Of a DNA stretch of 64,000 nt, positions 37,041-46,150 are shown one piece after another; positions within the stretch are counted from its first letter, which is position 1, and each line of letters starts with the position of its first letter. The position numbers were made by a program, and so were the translations under genes. Source of the stretch: Paracoccus sanguinis (GTDB taxonomy: Bacteria > Pseudomonadota > Alphaproteobacteria > Rhodobacterales > Rhodobacteraceae); NCBI RefSeq assembly GCF_900106665.1, contig NZ_FNNA01000007.1, positions 1 through 64,000 of the forward strand, given 5' to 3'. The notes under the pieces were generated by a model. It saw only the letters and a list, made by a program, of their open reading frames with translations. It did not search any database and had not been told where the DNA came from.

Positions 37041-37834
37041 TCCGGCTTCACCTTCGCCGCGGTGCCCTTGGCGAAGGCCTCGAGCCGGGCCTTCGCGGCC
37101 TCCTGCGTGTTGACCACGCCGGCGACGACCGCCTCGGCATAGGCCGCGTCCAGCGCGCTCATGTTCTGCATGTGGCTGATGGCCGAACAGATGGCGAAGT
37201 TCGACAAGGGCGGGTTCTGCGCCGCCGCGCGGGCGATCTCGTAGGCCTTGGCCTCGGAGTCGGGCACCAGATACTGCGCCAGGCCCACGTCCACCGCCTC
37301 TTGCCCGCGGTAGAGGCGGCCGGACAGCATCATGTCGATCATCCGCGCCTTGCCGATCAGGTCGGCGACCCGGATCGTCGCCCCGCCGCCGGTGAAGAGG
37401 CCGCGCTGCCCCTCGGGCAGGCCGAAATAGGTGGTCTCGTCGGCGACCCGGATATGGGCCGCCGAGGCGAGCTCCAGCCCGCCGCCCACCACCGCGCCTT
37501 TCAGCGCCGCGATCACCGGCACGCCGCCGTACTCCATCTTGTTGAACGCCTCGTGCCAGCGCAGGCAGACGTGCATGAAGTCGGCGGCCGAGCGGTCCGC
37601 GTGGTAGTGCTCGACCAGGTCCAGCCCGGCGCTGAAATGCGTGCCCTCGCCGCGCAGCACGCAGGCGCGCACGCCGGCGCGGGGCAGGGTGGCGAAGACC
37701 TCGATCAGCTCGTCGATGGTGGCCGCGTCCAGCGCGTTGCGCTTGGCGGGGCGGTTCAGCGTGACGGTGGCGATGCCGTCCTCGTCCACGTCCAGCACCA
37801 CGTTCTCGAGCGAGAGTTGCGAGATCTTCTTCAT
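37037..37834 (-). CDS. Enoyl-CoA hydratase/isomerase family protein
   Basis: A 265-residue crotonase-fold enzyme acting on an acyl-CoA. The CoA-binding and oxyanion regions are GLDLVEHYH (variant of the usual AGADLKE) and [21 protein letters not shown]. The acidic residue is in [16 protein letters not shown]. Subgroup and substrate are unclear; a 2-ketocyclohexane- or dienoyl-type role is possible. It lies between the AEC transporter gene and the hydrolase in one short operon. Confidence 0.88.
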   Translation of the reverse strand: MKKISQLSLENVVLDVDEDGIATVTLNRPAKRNALDAATIDELIEVFATLPRAGVRACVLRGEGTHFSAGLDLVEHYHADRSAADFMHVCLRWHEAFNKMEYGGVPVIAALKGAVVGGGLELASAAHIRVADETTYFGLPEGQRGLFTGGGATIRVADLIGKARMIDMMLSGRLYRGQEAVDVGLAQYLVPDSEAKAYEIARAAAQNPPLSNFAICSAISHMQNMSALDAAYAEAVVAGVVNTQEAAKARLEAFAKGTAAKVKPE

Positions 37835-37837
37835 GGA

Positions 37838-38764
37838 TCAGCCTTTCGGGATCAGGTGGATGACAAGGGGAAGGGTCGCCACGCTGAGCGCGGTCGAGAT
37901 CAGGATCGCCGCCGACACCCGTTCCTCGGCGATGCCGAAGTGGTGGGCGAGGATGTAGACGTTGCCCGCCACCGGCAGGGCCGCGGCGGCGACCATGACG
38001 CCGGCCGCGACCGGGTCGACGGCGAACGCCAGCGCCGCGAGGCCGACGGCCAGCGGGTGCAGGACCAGCTTGACCCCGCTCAGCGCCAGCGCCGGGCCGA
38101 CGCGCCGGGCCGGGCGCAGCGCCAGCGAGGCGCCGATGGCGAAGAGCGCGCCGGGGGTGGCGGCGGCGCCCAGCAGCGACAGGAACTCGGCCGCGGGCGC
38201 GGGCAGCGGCAGGTCGAGCCCCGCCCAGGCGAGGCCGGCGAGCATCGCCACGATCATCGGGTTGGCGACGATCCCGCGCAGCACCGGCCTGAGCGTCGAG
38301 GGGCCGATGCGCCCGTGCCGCACGGCCGCGATGATCAGGGTGATGAGGGTGGAAAACACCAGCATGTCCAGCGTCAGCACCATCAGCACCGGGCCGATGG
38401 CGACCTCGCCCAGGATCACCACCAGCATCGGCACGCCCAGGAAGCCGGTGTTCCCGATCATCCCGGTGTGGGCCAGCATCGCCGCCTCGGCCGCCCCGCT
38501 GCCGCGGCTGCGGGCGACGGCGAAGACCACCGCCCAGACGGCCAGCGACCCGGCGAGATAGGCCAGCACGAAGCGCAGGTCGAAAAGCGCGCCGAGGTCG
38601 AGGCGCGCGGCAAAGCCGAACAGCATCGCCGACAGCGCGAAGTAGAAGACGAAGTTGGTCAGCGCCGCGGTCGCCTCGGCCGAAAAGAGCCGCAGCCGCC
38701 CGGCCAGCCAGCCGGTGCCGATCAGCGCAAAGAACGGCAGCGTCTTGAGAAAGATCGCCAGCAT
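37838..38764 (-). CDS. AEC-family transporter (auxin efflux carrier-like)
   Basis: A 308-residue membrane protein with about ten helices. It is of the AEC family, whose bacterial members export or exchange organic anions such as malate or malonate. Recognisable parts are MIGNTGFLGVPMLVVILG in helix four and the closing ILISTALSVATLPL. It is the first gene of the three-gene group ending at 36243; only three bases separate it from the crotonase gene. Its substrate is unknown. Confidence 0.9.
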   Translation of the reverse strand: MLAIFLKTLPFFALIGTGWLAGRLRLFSAEATAALTNFVFYFALSAMLFGFAARLDLGALFDLRFVLAYLAGSLAVWAVVFAVARSRGSGAAEAAMLAHTGMIGNTGFLGVPMLVVILGEVAIGPVLMVLTLDMLVFSTLITLIIAAVRHGRIGPSTLRPVLRGIVANPMIVAMLAGLAWAGLDLPLPAPAAEFLSLLGAAATPGALFAIGASLALRPARRVGPALALSGVKLVLHPLAVGLAALAFAVDPVAAGVMVAAAALPVAGNVYILAHHFGIAEERVSAAILISTALSVATLPLVIHLIPKG

Positions 38765-38837
38765 GGGCGTCCCCCCCTAGATCCGCCTCCCGCCGGGGAC
38801 AGAACCACTCTGCGCGCGCGGGCGCAAGGTCGGGGTC

Positions 38838-39098
38838 TCAGCCGCGTTGCACCAGATAGCGCCGCGCCCCGCAGGAGAGCGGCGTGGTGCTGAGCAACTG
38901 ATGCCCGCCCTCGGCGCAGAAATGCGGCACGTCCAGCACCGCCGCGGGGTCGGTCGCCACGAGCGCCACGCGGGCGCCGGGGGGCAGCGGCAGCAGCGCC
39001 TTGCGCAGCCGCAGGACCGGCAGGGGGCAGAGCAGGTGGCGGGCGTCGATCTCGGCCACTGCGTCCGTGGCGGTGGCGGCCTCGTCGGGGGCGCTCAT
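38838..39098 (-). CDS. TusA-like sulfurtransferase
   Basis: An 86-residue TusA/SirA-family sulfur carrier. The active cysteine lies in LLCPLPVLRLRKAL (the CPxP motif), followed by the TDPAAVLDVPHFC strand-helix. Two additional cysteines (in PHFCAEG and PLSCGARR) occur. It overlaps the DUF2478 gene by four bases and is close to molybdenum-cofactor mobA. A role in supplying sulfur for cofactor assembly is therefore possible but not shown. Confidence 0.88.
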   Translation of the reverse strand: MSAPDEAATATDAVAEIDARHLLCPLPVLRLRKALLPLPPGARVALVATDPAAVLDVPHFCAEGGHQLLSTTPLSCGARRYLVQRG

Positions 39099-39601
39099 GC
39101 GGCGGCCGGGCGCTTTCCGCGGGCCCAGTCGGTCGCGCCGTCCCAGTCGAGGCGCACGGCCATGCCGTCGGCAAACTCGAGGAACGCGGGCAAATAGGCG
39201 GGCGGCACCGCGGTCAGGACCGGCACGCCCTCGGACAGTGCCAGCCCGATCAGGTCGCGGAAGCCGCGGCCCGAGGCCTCCTGCTTGCCGAACTTGTTGA
39301 TGATCAGCAGGTCGGTCGTCCGGGTCAGCCGCGCCGCCACCATCGCCACCGCCCGTTCAAGCGCGTCGCTGTCCAGCCGGCAGCCGTGCGAGCCGCGCCC
39401 CAGCGACTGCGAGATCCGCAGCGGCGCGCTCGAGGCGCCGAGGATCGTCAGCTCGACGTCGCACTCGTGGCGGTGGCGGGGGTCGAGGTTCGCCTGCACC
39501 GCCCCGGCCAGCCGGAATCCGTCCGCCATCAGCGACATGGCGATCTCGGCCATGCGCGCGTTGGGGTCCCCGCGGTCCTCGTGGATCACATAGCCGAGCA
39601 T
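39095..39601 (-). CDS. DUF2478 protein
   Basis: A 168-residue cytoplasmic protein of the DUF2478 family, function unknown. It begins MLGYVIHEDRGDPN and contains CDVELTILG, LGRGSHGCRLDSDALE and DLLIINKFGKQEASGRGFRDLI. The last looks like a P-loop-NTPase-type strand and loop without an obvious Walker A. Family members often lie near molybdenum genes, and here mobA is divergent 180 bases away. It is coupled to tusA. Confidence 0.83.
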   Translation of the reverse strand: MLGYVIHEDRGDPNARMAEIAMSLMADGFRLAGAVQANLDPRHRHECDVELTILGASSAPLRISQSLGRGSHGCRLDSDALERAVAMVAARLTRTTDLLIINKFGKQEASGRGFRDLIGLALSEGVPVLTAVPPAYLPAFLEFADGMAVRLDWDGATDWARGKRPAAA

Positions 39602-39780
39602 GGGACCACCCTAGCGGCTCGCCCCCGCCGGCGTAAAGGACAGCATTGCCGCAGCCGACCGCCGCAGGGGATCGGCCGCAGCGGCGCACAACCGGCGAGC
39701 GAGCGCGGGGCGCCTACCGGAGGGGGGCGCCGAGGGCGGGGCGCTTGCGGCGGGCTTGGGCGCAACGCATGGTGCCGCTC

Positions 39781-40419
39781 ATGCGCCCGACCTCTACCCC
39801 TGCCCACCCCGACGCCGCGCCCGACCGGGGCGCGCCGGTCGGCGTCGTGCTGGCGGGGGGGCGCGCGCAGCGGATGGGGGGCGGCGACAAGCCGCTGCTC
39901 GATCTCGGCGGGCGGCCGATTCTCGCCCATGTCCTCGCCCGGCTGGGCTGCGCGCAGGCGATCAGCGCGAACGGAGACCCTGCGCGCCTCGCCGCCTTCG
40001 GCCTGCCGATCCTTCCCGATTCGCTGCCCGACTTTCCCGGCCCGCTCGCCGGCGTCCTCGCCGCGCTCGACTGGGCGGCGGCTCAGGGGCACGCCCGGGT
40101 CGTCACCGCGGCCGGGGACACGCCGTTCTTCCCCCCGGACCTCGCCGCCCGGCTCGCCGCCGATCCGGCGCCCGTGGCGCTCGCCACCCACGACGGGCGC
40201 GACCACCCCGCCTTCGCCGCCTGGGACACCTCCCTGCGCGCGCCCCTGCGCGACGCGCTGATGCAGGGCGAGCGGCGGATGCGCAGCGTGATGGAGGCGC
40301 TCGGCGCCGCCCGCGTCGCCTTTGCGGGCGCGGCCCCCTTCTTCAACATCAACACCCCCGAGGACCTGGCCGAGGCCCGCCGCCGCCTCGCCGTGGGTGA
40401 GGAGACCGCATGGACCTGA
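39781..40419 (+). CDS. mobA: Molybdenum cofactor guanylyltransferase (MobA)
   Basis: A 212-residue nucleotidyltransferase that joins GMP to molybdopterin to make the bis-MGD cofactor. The nucleotide-binding motif is GVVLAGGRAQRMGGGDKPLLDLGGRPIL, and the metal-binding aspartate is in VTAAGDTPFFP. FFNINTPEDL closes the core. The start could also be the ATG at 39769, four codons earlier; neither has a strong Shine-Dalgarno. It overlaps the EamA transporter gene by ten bases. Confidence 0.92.
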   Translation: MRPTSTPAHPDAAPDRGAPVGVVLAGGRAQRMGGGDKPLLDLGGRPILAHVLARLGCAQAISANGDPARLAAFGLPILPDSLPDFPGPLAGVLAALDWAAAQGHARVVTAAGDTPFFPPDLAARLAADPAPVALATHDGRDHPAFAAWDTSLRAPLRDALMQGERRMRSVMEALGAARVAFAGAAPFFNINTPEDLAEARRRLAVGEETAWT

Positions 40420-41321
40420 AGTCCGTCCTCATGGGCCTCGCCTTCGCGGCGATCTGGGCCTCGGCCTTCACCGCGACGCGGATCGTCGTGGTCGAGATGC
40501 CGCCGCTCTTCGCGCTGGTGGTACGCTTCGCCATCTCGGCGGTGATCGCGCTCGGGCTCGCCCGGGCGATGGGCCAGTCGCTGCGGCTGACGCGGGACGA
40601 GGCGCGGACGGTGGTGATCTTCGGCCTCTGCCAGAACGCCCTCTACCTCGGGCTGAACTGGATGGCGATGCAGCGGGTCGAGGCGTCCGCCGCCGCGATC
40701 ATCGCCTCGATGATGCCGCTGCTGGTGGCGTTCTTCGGCTGGGCCGCGGGGCGCGAGCCGCTGCGCCCGCAGGCGGCCCTCGGCCTGCTGCTGGGGGTGA
40801 CGGGCGTCGTCGTCATCATGAGCGTGCGGCTGCGCCACGGGCTCGACCTCGTGGGGGTCGCCATGTGCCTTGTGGCGGTGGTGGCGCTGACCGTCGCCAC
40901 GCTGGTCGTGCGCGGCACCGGCGGCGGGTCGAACTTGATGGCCATCGTCGGCTGGCAGATGGCGGTCGGCGCGGTGGCGCTGGCCCTTCCCTCGTTGCTG
41001 CTCGAATGGGGCGAGCCGGTGCGGTGGACGCCGCGGCTGGTGGGGGCGCTGGCGTTCTCGATCTTCATTCCCGGGATTCTCGCCACCTTCATCTGGTTTC
41101 GGCTGGTCACCCGGATCGGGGCGGTGCGGGCGGCGGCGTTCCATTTCCTGTCGCCGCCGCTGGGGGTCACGATCGCGGCGCTCGCGCTGGGCGAGCGCTT
41201 CGGCTGGTCGGACGTGATCGGCTCGCTCATCGTCGCGGCCGGCATCCTGATGGTGCAGCTGGCGCGGGTGACGCCCGCCGCTCAGCGCTCGCCCACCGCG
41301 CGGACCGACGGGCGGTCCTGA
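40410..41321 (+). CDS. EamA/DMT-family transporter
   Basis: A 303-residue inner-membrane protein with ten helices arranged as two EamA repeats (about residues 5-140 and 150-290). Typical features are FAAIWASAFTATRIVV, ASAAAIIASMMPLLVAFFGW and AAFHFLSPPLGVTIAALALGE. Members export metabolites or amino acids; the substrate is unknown. It overlaps mobA by ten bases. Its last 40 bases overlap the convergent GST gene, an unusually long tail-to-tail overlap. Confidence 0.9.
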   Translation: MDLKSVLMGLAFAAIWASAFTATRIVVVEMPPLFALVVRFAISAVIALGLARAMGQSLRLTRDEARTVVIFGLCQNALYLGLNWMAMQRVEASAAAIIASMMPLLVAFFGWAAGREPLRPQAALGLLLGVTGVVVIMSVRLRHGLDLVGVAMCLVAVVALTVATLVVRGTGGGSNLMAIVGWQMAVGAVALALPSLLLEWGEPVRWTPRLVGALAFSIFIPGILATFIWFRLVTRIGAVRAAAFHFLSPPLGVTIAALALGERFGWSDVIGSLIVAAGILMVQLARVTPAAQRSPTARTDGRS

Positions 41322-41869
41322 CAGCGCGCCGCCCAGTCGCGGATCGCCGGGGTCGCGGGCAGCCGGTCGCCGAACCACGCGAACGGCGCCGCGCAGAGCA
41401 GGTCGGCGGCGCTGAAGCCGGCGCCCAGCAGATAGGGCTGGCGGCTGAGAACCTCATCAAGCCGCCGGATCGCGGTGTCGAAGTCGCGCAGGCTGGCGGC
41501 GATCGCCGGGTGGTCGATGCCGGCCCAGTGCAGGATCGCCAGCGGCTCGAACACGCCCTGATACCAGAAGAGCCACGACAGCAACGCGCCGCGCTGCGGG
41601 TCGCCGACCGGGCGGCCGATCCCCTCGGCCGGGAAGCGGTCGGCGAGATAGAGGATGATCGCCCCGCGCTCGCGCACATGGTCGGTGCCGTCGGTCAGAT
41701 AGGGCACCTTGCCCTCGGGGTGGGGATTGGCCGGATCACGGCCGCCGGTGCCGTCCTGGCGCGGGATGGTGACCTCGCGCACCGTCACTTGGTCGGTGAT
41801 GCCGAGTTCGTGGAGGAGCTGCACGACCGAGGTCGAGCGCGAGTTCGGGGCGTGGTAGAGGGTGAGCAT
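41282..41869 (-). CDS. Glutathione S-transferase family protein
   Basis: A 195-residue GST. The N-terminal thioredoxin-like domain has LYHAPNSRSTSVVQLLHELG, NPHPEGKVPYL and ERGAIILYLADRFP. The C-terminal helices contain LLGAGFSAADLL. The serine in NSRS is the probable glutathione-activating residue. It is divergent from the WYL-type regulator, which may control it. Its 3' end overlaps the EamA gene. Confidence 0.88.
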   Translation of the reverse strand: MLTLYHAPNSRSTSVVQLLHELGITDQVTVREVTIPRQDGTGGRDPANPHPEGKVPYLTDGTDHVRERGAIILYLADRFPAEGIGRPVGDPQRGALLSWLFWYQGVFEPLAILHWAGIDHPAIAASLRDFDTAIRRLDEVLSRQPYLLGAGFSAADLLCAAPFAWFGDRLPATPAIRDWAARCQDRPSVRAVGER

Positions 41870-41985
41870 CGGGGCCTCTTGAGGTTGGTTCGCCCCGTCA
41901 TCGCACGGGGCTGCTGACAGGATCGGGCAGCAGCCCGCCGGGCGGGCGGCTTGCGCGGCGCCGTCCGCTCACCGAAGGTCGCGGC

Positions 41986-42699
41986 ATGGCCCGCTCGGAC
42001 CGCCTGATGCGCCTGATGGACGCGCTGCGCCGCCTGCCGGCGCCGGTCACCGCGCAGCGGCTGGCCGCGGAAACCGGCGTCTCGCTGCGCCAGCTTTACC
42101 GCGACATCGCCAGCCTGCGCGCCGGCGGGGCGCTGATCGACGGTGCGGCGGGGGTGGGCTATCGCCTGACCGAGGACCCGGCCTTGCCGCCGCAGAGCTT
42201 CGACCGGCTCGAGATCGAGGCGCTGCGGCTGGCGGTGGCGCAGTTGCCGCGGCTGGGCGACCCGGCGCTGACGCGGGCGGGCGAGGATGCGCTGGCGCGG
42301 ATCATCGCCACCCTGCCCGAGCGGCAGGCGCAGATGGCGCTGCACGCGGTGGCCCGCGTCTGGACCCCGGCGCCGAACGAGCTTGTGCCGCCGCATCTCG
42401 ACCTCGGCGCGATCCGGCAGGCGTGCTGGGACGAGACCAGCCTCGTGATCCGCTACCGTGACCTGAACGACGCGGTGACCGAGCGCGAGGTCTGGCCGCT
42501 GGGGATCAGCCACGCCGACCGCTCGCTCATGCTGCTGGCGCATTGCCGGCTGCGGATGGATTTCCGCATCTTCCACATCCCGCGGATCGAGCGCCTGTCC
42601 CCAGGCGGCACCAGCTTTCGCCCGCGCCGGGTGGCGCTGCTGCGCGACTACGTGGCCCAGCGGATGTGTGAGCGGCGCGGTGAGGGGTCGGGGGCCTAA
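41986..42699 (+). CDS. WYL-domain transcriptional regulator (YafY-like)
   Basis: A 237-residue regulator. The N-terminal HTH_11 domain spans about residues 1-57 (SDRLMRLMDALRRL, AQRLAAETGVSLRQLYRDIASLRAGG). A WYL-type ligand-binding domain covers roughly 125-210, with VIRYRDLNDAVTEREVWPLGISH. It is divergent from a GST gene 116 bases away. No ligand is apparent. Its end overlaps the next convergent gene by four bases. Confidence 0.87.
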   Translation: MARSDRLMRLMDALRRLPAPVTAQRLAAETGVSLRQLYRDIASLRAGGALIDGAAGVGYRLTEDPALPPQSFDRLEIEALRLAVAQLPRLGDPALTRAGEDALARIIATLPERQAQMALHAVARVWTPAPNELVPPHLDLGAIRQACWDETSLVIRYRDLNDAVTEREVWPLGISHADRSLMLLAHCRLRMDFRIFHIPRIERLSPGGTSFRPRRVALLRDYVAQRMCERRGEGSGA

Positions 42700-43055
42700 A
42701 GCTCGCCCTTTAGACACATCGCATAGACGGTGCGCGCGGCCACCTGCGCGTTGTCGATGCGCGGGTCGAGGTCGAGCGAATAGGCGATCCGCAGCAGCGT
42801 CGTGGCCATCCCGCCCAGCAGGTTGGCGACGTGCTGGCGGTCGGCGCGGCTGCCGGACTGGTTGCTCGCCGCCTCGCCGATGCCGGCGGCGATGTAGCGG
42901 GCGGCCTGGCGCTGGGTGGCGCCGCCCTCGCGCTGGGTGACGGCGATGTGCATCAGGTCGCCCGCGACCTCGCACACGTCCTCTTCGGTCACCTGGGCGG
43001 TGGCCGGGGTGGCGAGGGCGAGCGCCAGCGCGAGACAGAGGGAAAAGCGGGGCAT
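42696..43055 (-). CDS. Exported hypothetical protein
   Basis: A 119-residue protein I do not recognise. It has a clear Sec signal peptide (residues 1-20, ending ATA) and a helical mature part. Two cysteines, in EDVCEVAG and YAMCLKGEL, could form one disulfide in the periplasm. It starts behind AAGGTGACC. It is flanked by convergent and unrelated genes. Confidence 0.75.
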   Translation of the reverse strand: MPRFSLCLALALALATPATAQVTEEDVCEVAGDLMHIAVTQREGGATQRQAARYIAAGIGEAASNQSGSRADRQHVANLLGGMATTLLRIAYSLDLDPRIDNAQVAARTVYAMCLKGEL

Positions 43056-43157
43056 CGGTCACCTTCAAGGTGGCGCACCGGGCAGGGGCCGCGGCCTCAC
43101 GTTTCCGTGAAGAGTGGGGCGGCCCGCCGATTCGCGCAAGACCCGCGACCGGGCCCC

Positions 43158-44555
43158 TCAGGCAGCGGGCGAGAAGATCGCCCGGCTCTCGTCGCAGGCG
43201 TAGCGCGGGGCGAGGCCGGGGGCGCGGGCCGCCACGTCGGCGATGGCGTCGAGGATGAAGCGGACCTCGGCCTCAGGCGCGAGCCAGCAGAGGTTGAGCC
43301 GCACGAAGCCGGGCTTCTCGACCTCGTGCCCCGCGAGGATCGCGGCCCGCAGCCGGTCCGAGGCATCGCGGTCCAGCCCGAGCAGCCGGTGCACGTAAGG
43401 CCCCGCGCAGGCGCAGCCGCCGCGCGCCTGCACCCCGTGCAGGTCGCTCAGCATCCGGGTGGCAAGCTGCTGGTGGACATGGCCGCCCTGCCCGTCGCGC
43501 AGGCGAAACGACAGGATCGGCACCCGCGGGCAGTCGAGATTGCCCAGCAGCTCGATCCGGGGGTCGCGGGCCAGCCGCGCCCGCGCCATCGCCCACCAGC
43601 GCGCGTGCGCCGCGTCGATCGCCGCCTGCCCGACGGCGTCCTTGACCGCAAACGCCAGCGCCGCGCGGATGTCGCCGATGACGTTGGGGGTGCCGGCCTC
43701 CTCGCGCGCCTCGACGCCCGCGGCATAGTCGTGGCCGTGCGGCGAGACGAAACGCACCGTGCCGCCGCCGGGGCTGCTCGGCCGGTCCGCGCGCACCGCG
43801 TCGCGGCGGACGATCAGCACGCCCGAGGCGCCCGGCCCGCCGACGAACTTGTGGGGCGAGGCGACCACCGCCTCCATCCCCAGGCTCAGGTCGATGGGCA
43901 GGTAGGGGGCGCCGCCGGCGTAGTCCCAGACCACTCGTGCGCCCGCCGCGTGGACCTGCGCGGTCAGCGCCGCCACGTCGCAGGTGATGCCGGTGACGTT
44001 GGAACAGGCCGACAGCGCCACCACCGTGTCGGGCACCAGCGCCGCCTCGAGCGCGTCGGGGCAGGGGCCGCCGCAGGCCGCTTCGGGCAGCTCGACCACC
44101 GTGGCGCCCGATTCGCGCCACGGCAGGATGTTCGAGTGATGCTCGTAGGGCCCGAGGATCACCGTCGTCCCCGGCCCGACGCCCATCAGATGCACCAGCC
44201 GGTTGATCCCCGCCGTGGCACCCGACCCGGCAAAGATCACCGCGTGGGCGTCGTCGCCGTGGCAGCAACGCAGGATCTCGGCCCGCGCGGCCCGGCGGGC
44301 GCGGGTCATCGCCGCCCCGCAGGCCGAGGCCTCGGTGTGGCTGTTGGCGTACCACGGCAGGATCTCGTCCATGACGAACCGCTCGACCTGCCGCAGCGCG
44401 CGTCCCGAGGCGACGTAATCGGCATAGACCAGCGGGTGCGGGCCGAACGGGCCGTCCACCGGGACGCCGTGGCCGATCAGCCCGGCGTGAAGGGCAGGGG
44501 CCGGGTCGGGGCCGAGCGCGGCGCGAAAGCGGGTGAAGAGATCAGGCTGGGTCAT
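43158..44555 (-). CDS. Class V PLP aminotransferase / cysteine desulfurase-like protein
   Basis: A 465-residue PLP enzyme of the class V fold. The Schiff-base lysine is in VASPHKFVGGPGASGVL. The GSGATAGINRLVHL cofactor region is present, and a cysteine-rich loop RGGCACAGPYVHRLLG lies where desulfurases carry the catalytic cysteine. It is longer than IscS or SufS and matches a separate, uncharacterised group. The start MTQPDLFTRF was taken over a longer frame that runs into the promoter. It is divergent from an Lrp-type regulator, so its substrate may be an amino acid. Confidence 0.85.
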   Translation of the reverse strand: MTQPDLFTRFRAALGPDPAPALHAGLIGHGVPVDGPFGPHPLVYADYVASGRALRQVERFVMDEILPWYANSHTEASACGAAMTRARRAARAEILRCCHGDDAHAVIFAGSGATAGINRLVHLMGVGPGTTVILGPYEHHSNILPWRESGATVVELPEAACGGPCPDALEAALVPDTVVALSACSNVTGITCDVAALTAQVHAAGARVVWDYAGGAPYLPIDLSLGMEAVVASPHKFVGGPGASGVLIVRRDAVRADRPSSPGGGTVRFVSPHGHDYAAGVEAREEAGTPNVIGDIRAALAFAVKDAVGQAAIDAAHARWWAMARARLARDPRIELLGNLDCPRVPILSFRLRDGQGGHVHQQLATRMLSDLHGVQARGGCACAGPYVHRLLGLDRDASDRLRAAILAGHEVEKPGFVRLNLCWLAPEAEVRFILDAIADVAARAPGLAPRYACDESRAIFSPAA

Positions 44556-44629
44556 GCGATCCAGTTTGACCCATGCCACGCGATGGATCATCATCAATGT
44601 CATAACTCGCAGAGCTGTTTGGTTGTCAT

Positions 44630-45118
44630 ATGATCGCCTCAACGCCCAGACTTGACGAAACCGACCACCGCATCCTCGCCGAGCTTCAGGCCGACGCAAG
44701 CCTCTCGCAGCGGGAACTCGCCGAGCGGCTGGGGCTGTCGCAGAACGCCTGTTGGCGGCGGATCGGGCAGTTGCGCGCGGCGGGGGTCCTGCGCGGCAGC
44801 CGCGCGGTGATCGACGCCCCCGCGGTCGGGCTGGGGCTGACGGTGTTCGTGCTGATCCGCACCCGCCACCACGACGACCGCTGGGCCGACCGCATCCGCC
44901 GCCGGGCGGAGTCGATCCCCGAGATCACCGCCTTTCACCGCATCGGCGGCGAGTGGGACTATCTCGCGCAGGTCTCGACCGGCTCGATGGCGGGGTATGA
45001 CCGGGTCTACAAGGCGCTGATCGAGGGGCTGGACCTCGAGCGCGTCACCGGGATGTTCAGCATGGAGACGATCTTCGCCGACCGCCCGCTGCCGACCCGC
45101 CGGGCGGGTGAACGATAG
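44630..45118 (+). CDS. Lrp/AsnC-family regulator
   Basis: A 162-residue feast/famine regulator. The helix-turn-helix is at about residues 10-58 (ETDHRILAELQADASLSQRELAERLGLS), and the RAM ligand-binding domain follows at about 75-150. It is divergent from the class V PLP enzyme, which it most simply regulates. Its stop codon directly abuts the GTG of the exonuclease gene, so it may also be co-transcribed with the DNA-repair genes. No good Shine-Dalgarno precedes the ATG; a TTGACC 60 bases upstream could be a -35 box. Confidence 0.9.
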   Translation: MIASTPRLDETDHRILAELQADASLSQRELAERLGLSQNACWRRIGQLRAAGVLRGSRAVIDAPAVGLGLTVFVLIRTRHHDDRWADRIRRRAESIPEITAFHRIGGEWDYLAQVSTGSMAGYDRVYKALIEGLDLERVTGMFSMETIFADRPLPTRRAGER

Positions 45119-46150
45119 GTGAACCAAGCCGCCGCACCGGCGTTGGGCGGGATGCTGCGCGCCGACGACTGCCTTTATCCCACCGATGCCGGGCTTTACT
45201 GCCCGCTGGGCGATTTCTTCATCGACCCGGTGCGCCCGGTGCCGCGCGCGCTGATCACCCACGGCCACGGCGACCACGCCCGTTCGGGCCACGGCGCGGT
45301 GCTGGCCACTGCGCAGACGCTCGACATCATGGCGATCCGCTATGGCGAGGACTTCACGGCGCAGCGGCAGGTCGCGGACGGCCCCCTGCGGCTGGGCGGC
45401 GTCGAGGTGAGCTTTCACCCCGCCGGCCACATCCTCGGCTCGGCGCAGATCCGCCTCGGCTGTGCGAACGGGCCGGTGATCGTCGTCTCGGGCGACTATT
45501 GCCGCACCCCGAACCCCGTCTGCGCCCCGTGGGAGCCGGTCGCCTGCGACATCTTCGTGACCGAGGCGACCTTCGGCCTGCCGGTCTTCCGCCACCCCGA
45601 CCCCGCCGCCGAGACGCGCCGCCTGCTCGCCAGTATGGCCGAGTTTCCCGACCGCAAGCACCTGATCGGCGCCTATGCGCTGGGCAAGGCGCAGCGGGTG
45701 ATCGCGCTGCTCAGGGCCGAGGGCTATGACGCCCCTATCCACCTGCACGGCGCGGCGCAGCGGCTGACCGAGTATCACGTGGCCCAAGGCATCGCGCTGG
45801 GCGACCTGCGCCCGGCCACCACGCCGAAGGACATCGAGGGGCAGGTGGTGATCGCCCCGCCCTCGGCGTTCGCCTCGCCTTGGGTGCAGCGCTTCCGCGA
45901 CCCGGTGATCGGCTTCGCCTCGGGCTGGATGACGGTGCGCGCCCGCGCCCGCCAGCGCGGGGTCGAGCTGCCGCTGGTGATCTCGGATCACGTCGACTGG
46001 CCGCAACTCACCCAGACCCTGCAGGAGCTGCGCCCCGAAGAGGTCTGGGTCACCCACGGCGCCGAGGAGGGGGTGCTGCGCTGGTGCGCGCTGAACCAGA
46101 TGCGCGCCCGGCCGCTGCGGCTGGTGGGCTATGAGGACGAGGCGGAATGA
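45119..46150 (+). CDS. Ligase-associated DNA exonuclease (metallo-beta-lactamase fold)
   Basis: A 343-residue nuclease of the metallo-beta-lactamase/beta-CASP type, as in the ligase-associated DNA damage response family. The metal motif is THGHGDHARSGH (HxHxDH, about residues 48-59). Further histidines lie in FHPAGHILGSAQ and SDHVDWPQL, and an aspartate in SGDYCRTPNP. The start is GTG, immediately after the Lrp stop. The last four bases overlap the ligase gene. It probably trims DNA ends for the ligase; the activity has not been shown in this organism. Confidence 0.9.
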   Translation: MNQAAAPALGGMLRADDCLYPTDAGLYCPLGDFFIDPVRPVPRALITHGHGDHARSGHGAVLATAQTLDIMAIRYGEDFTAQRQVADGPLRLGGVEVSFHPAGHILGSAQIRLGCANGPVIVVSGDYCRTPNPVCAPWEPVACDIFVTEATFGLPVFRHPDPAAETRRLLASMAEFPDRKHLIGAYALGKAQRVIALLRAEGYDAPIHLHGAAQRLTEYHVAQGIALGDLRPATTPKDIEGQVVIAPPSAFASPWVQRFRDPVIGFASGWMTVRARARQRGVELPLVISDHVDWPQLTQTLQELRPEEVWVTHGAEEGVLRWCALNQMRARPLRLVGYEDEAE

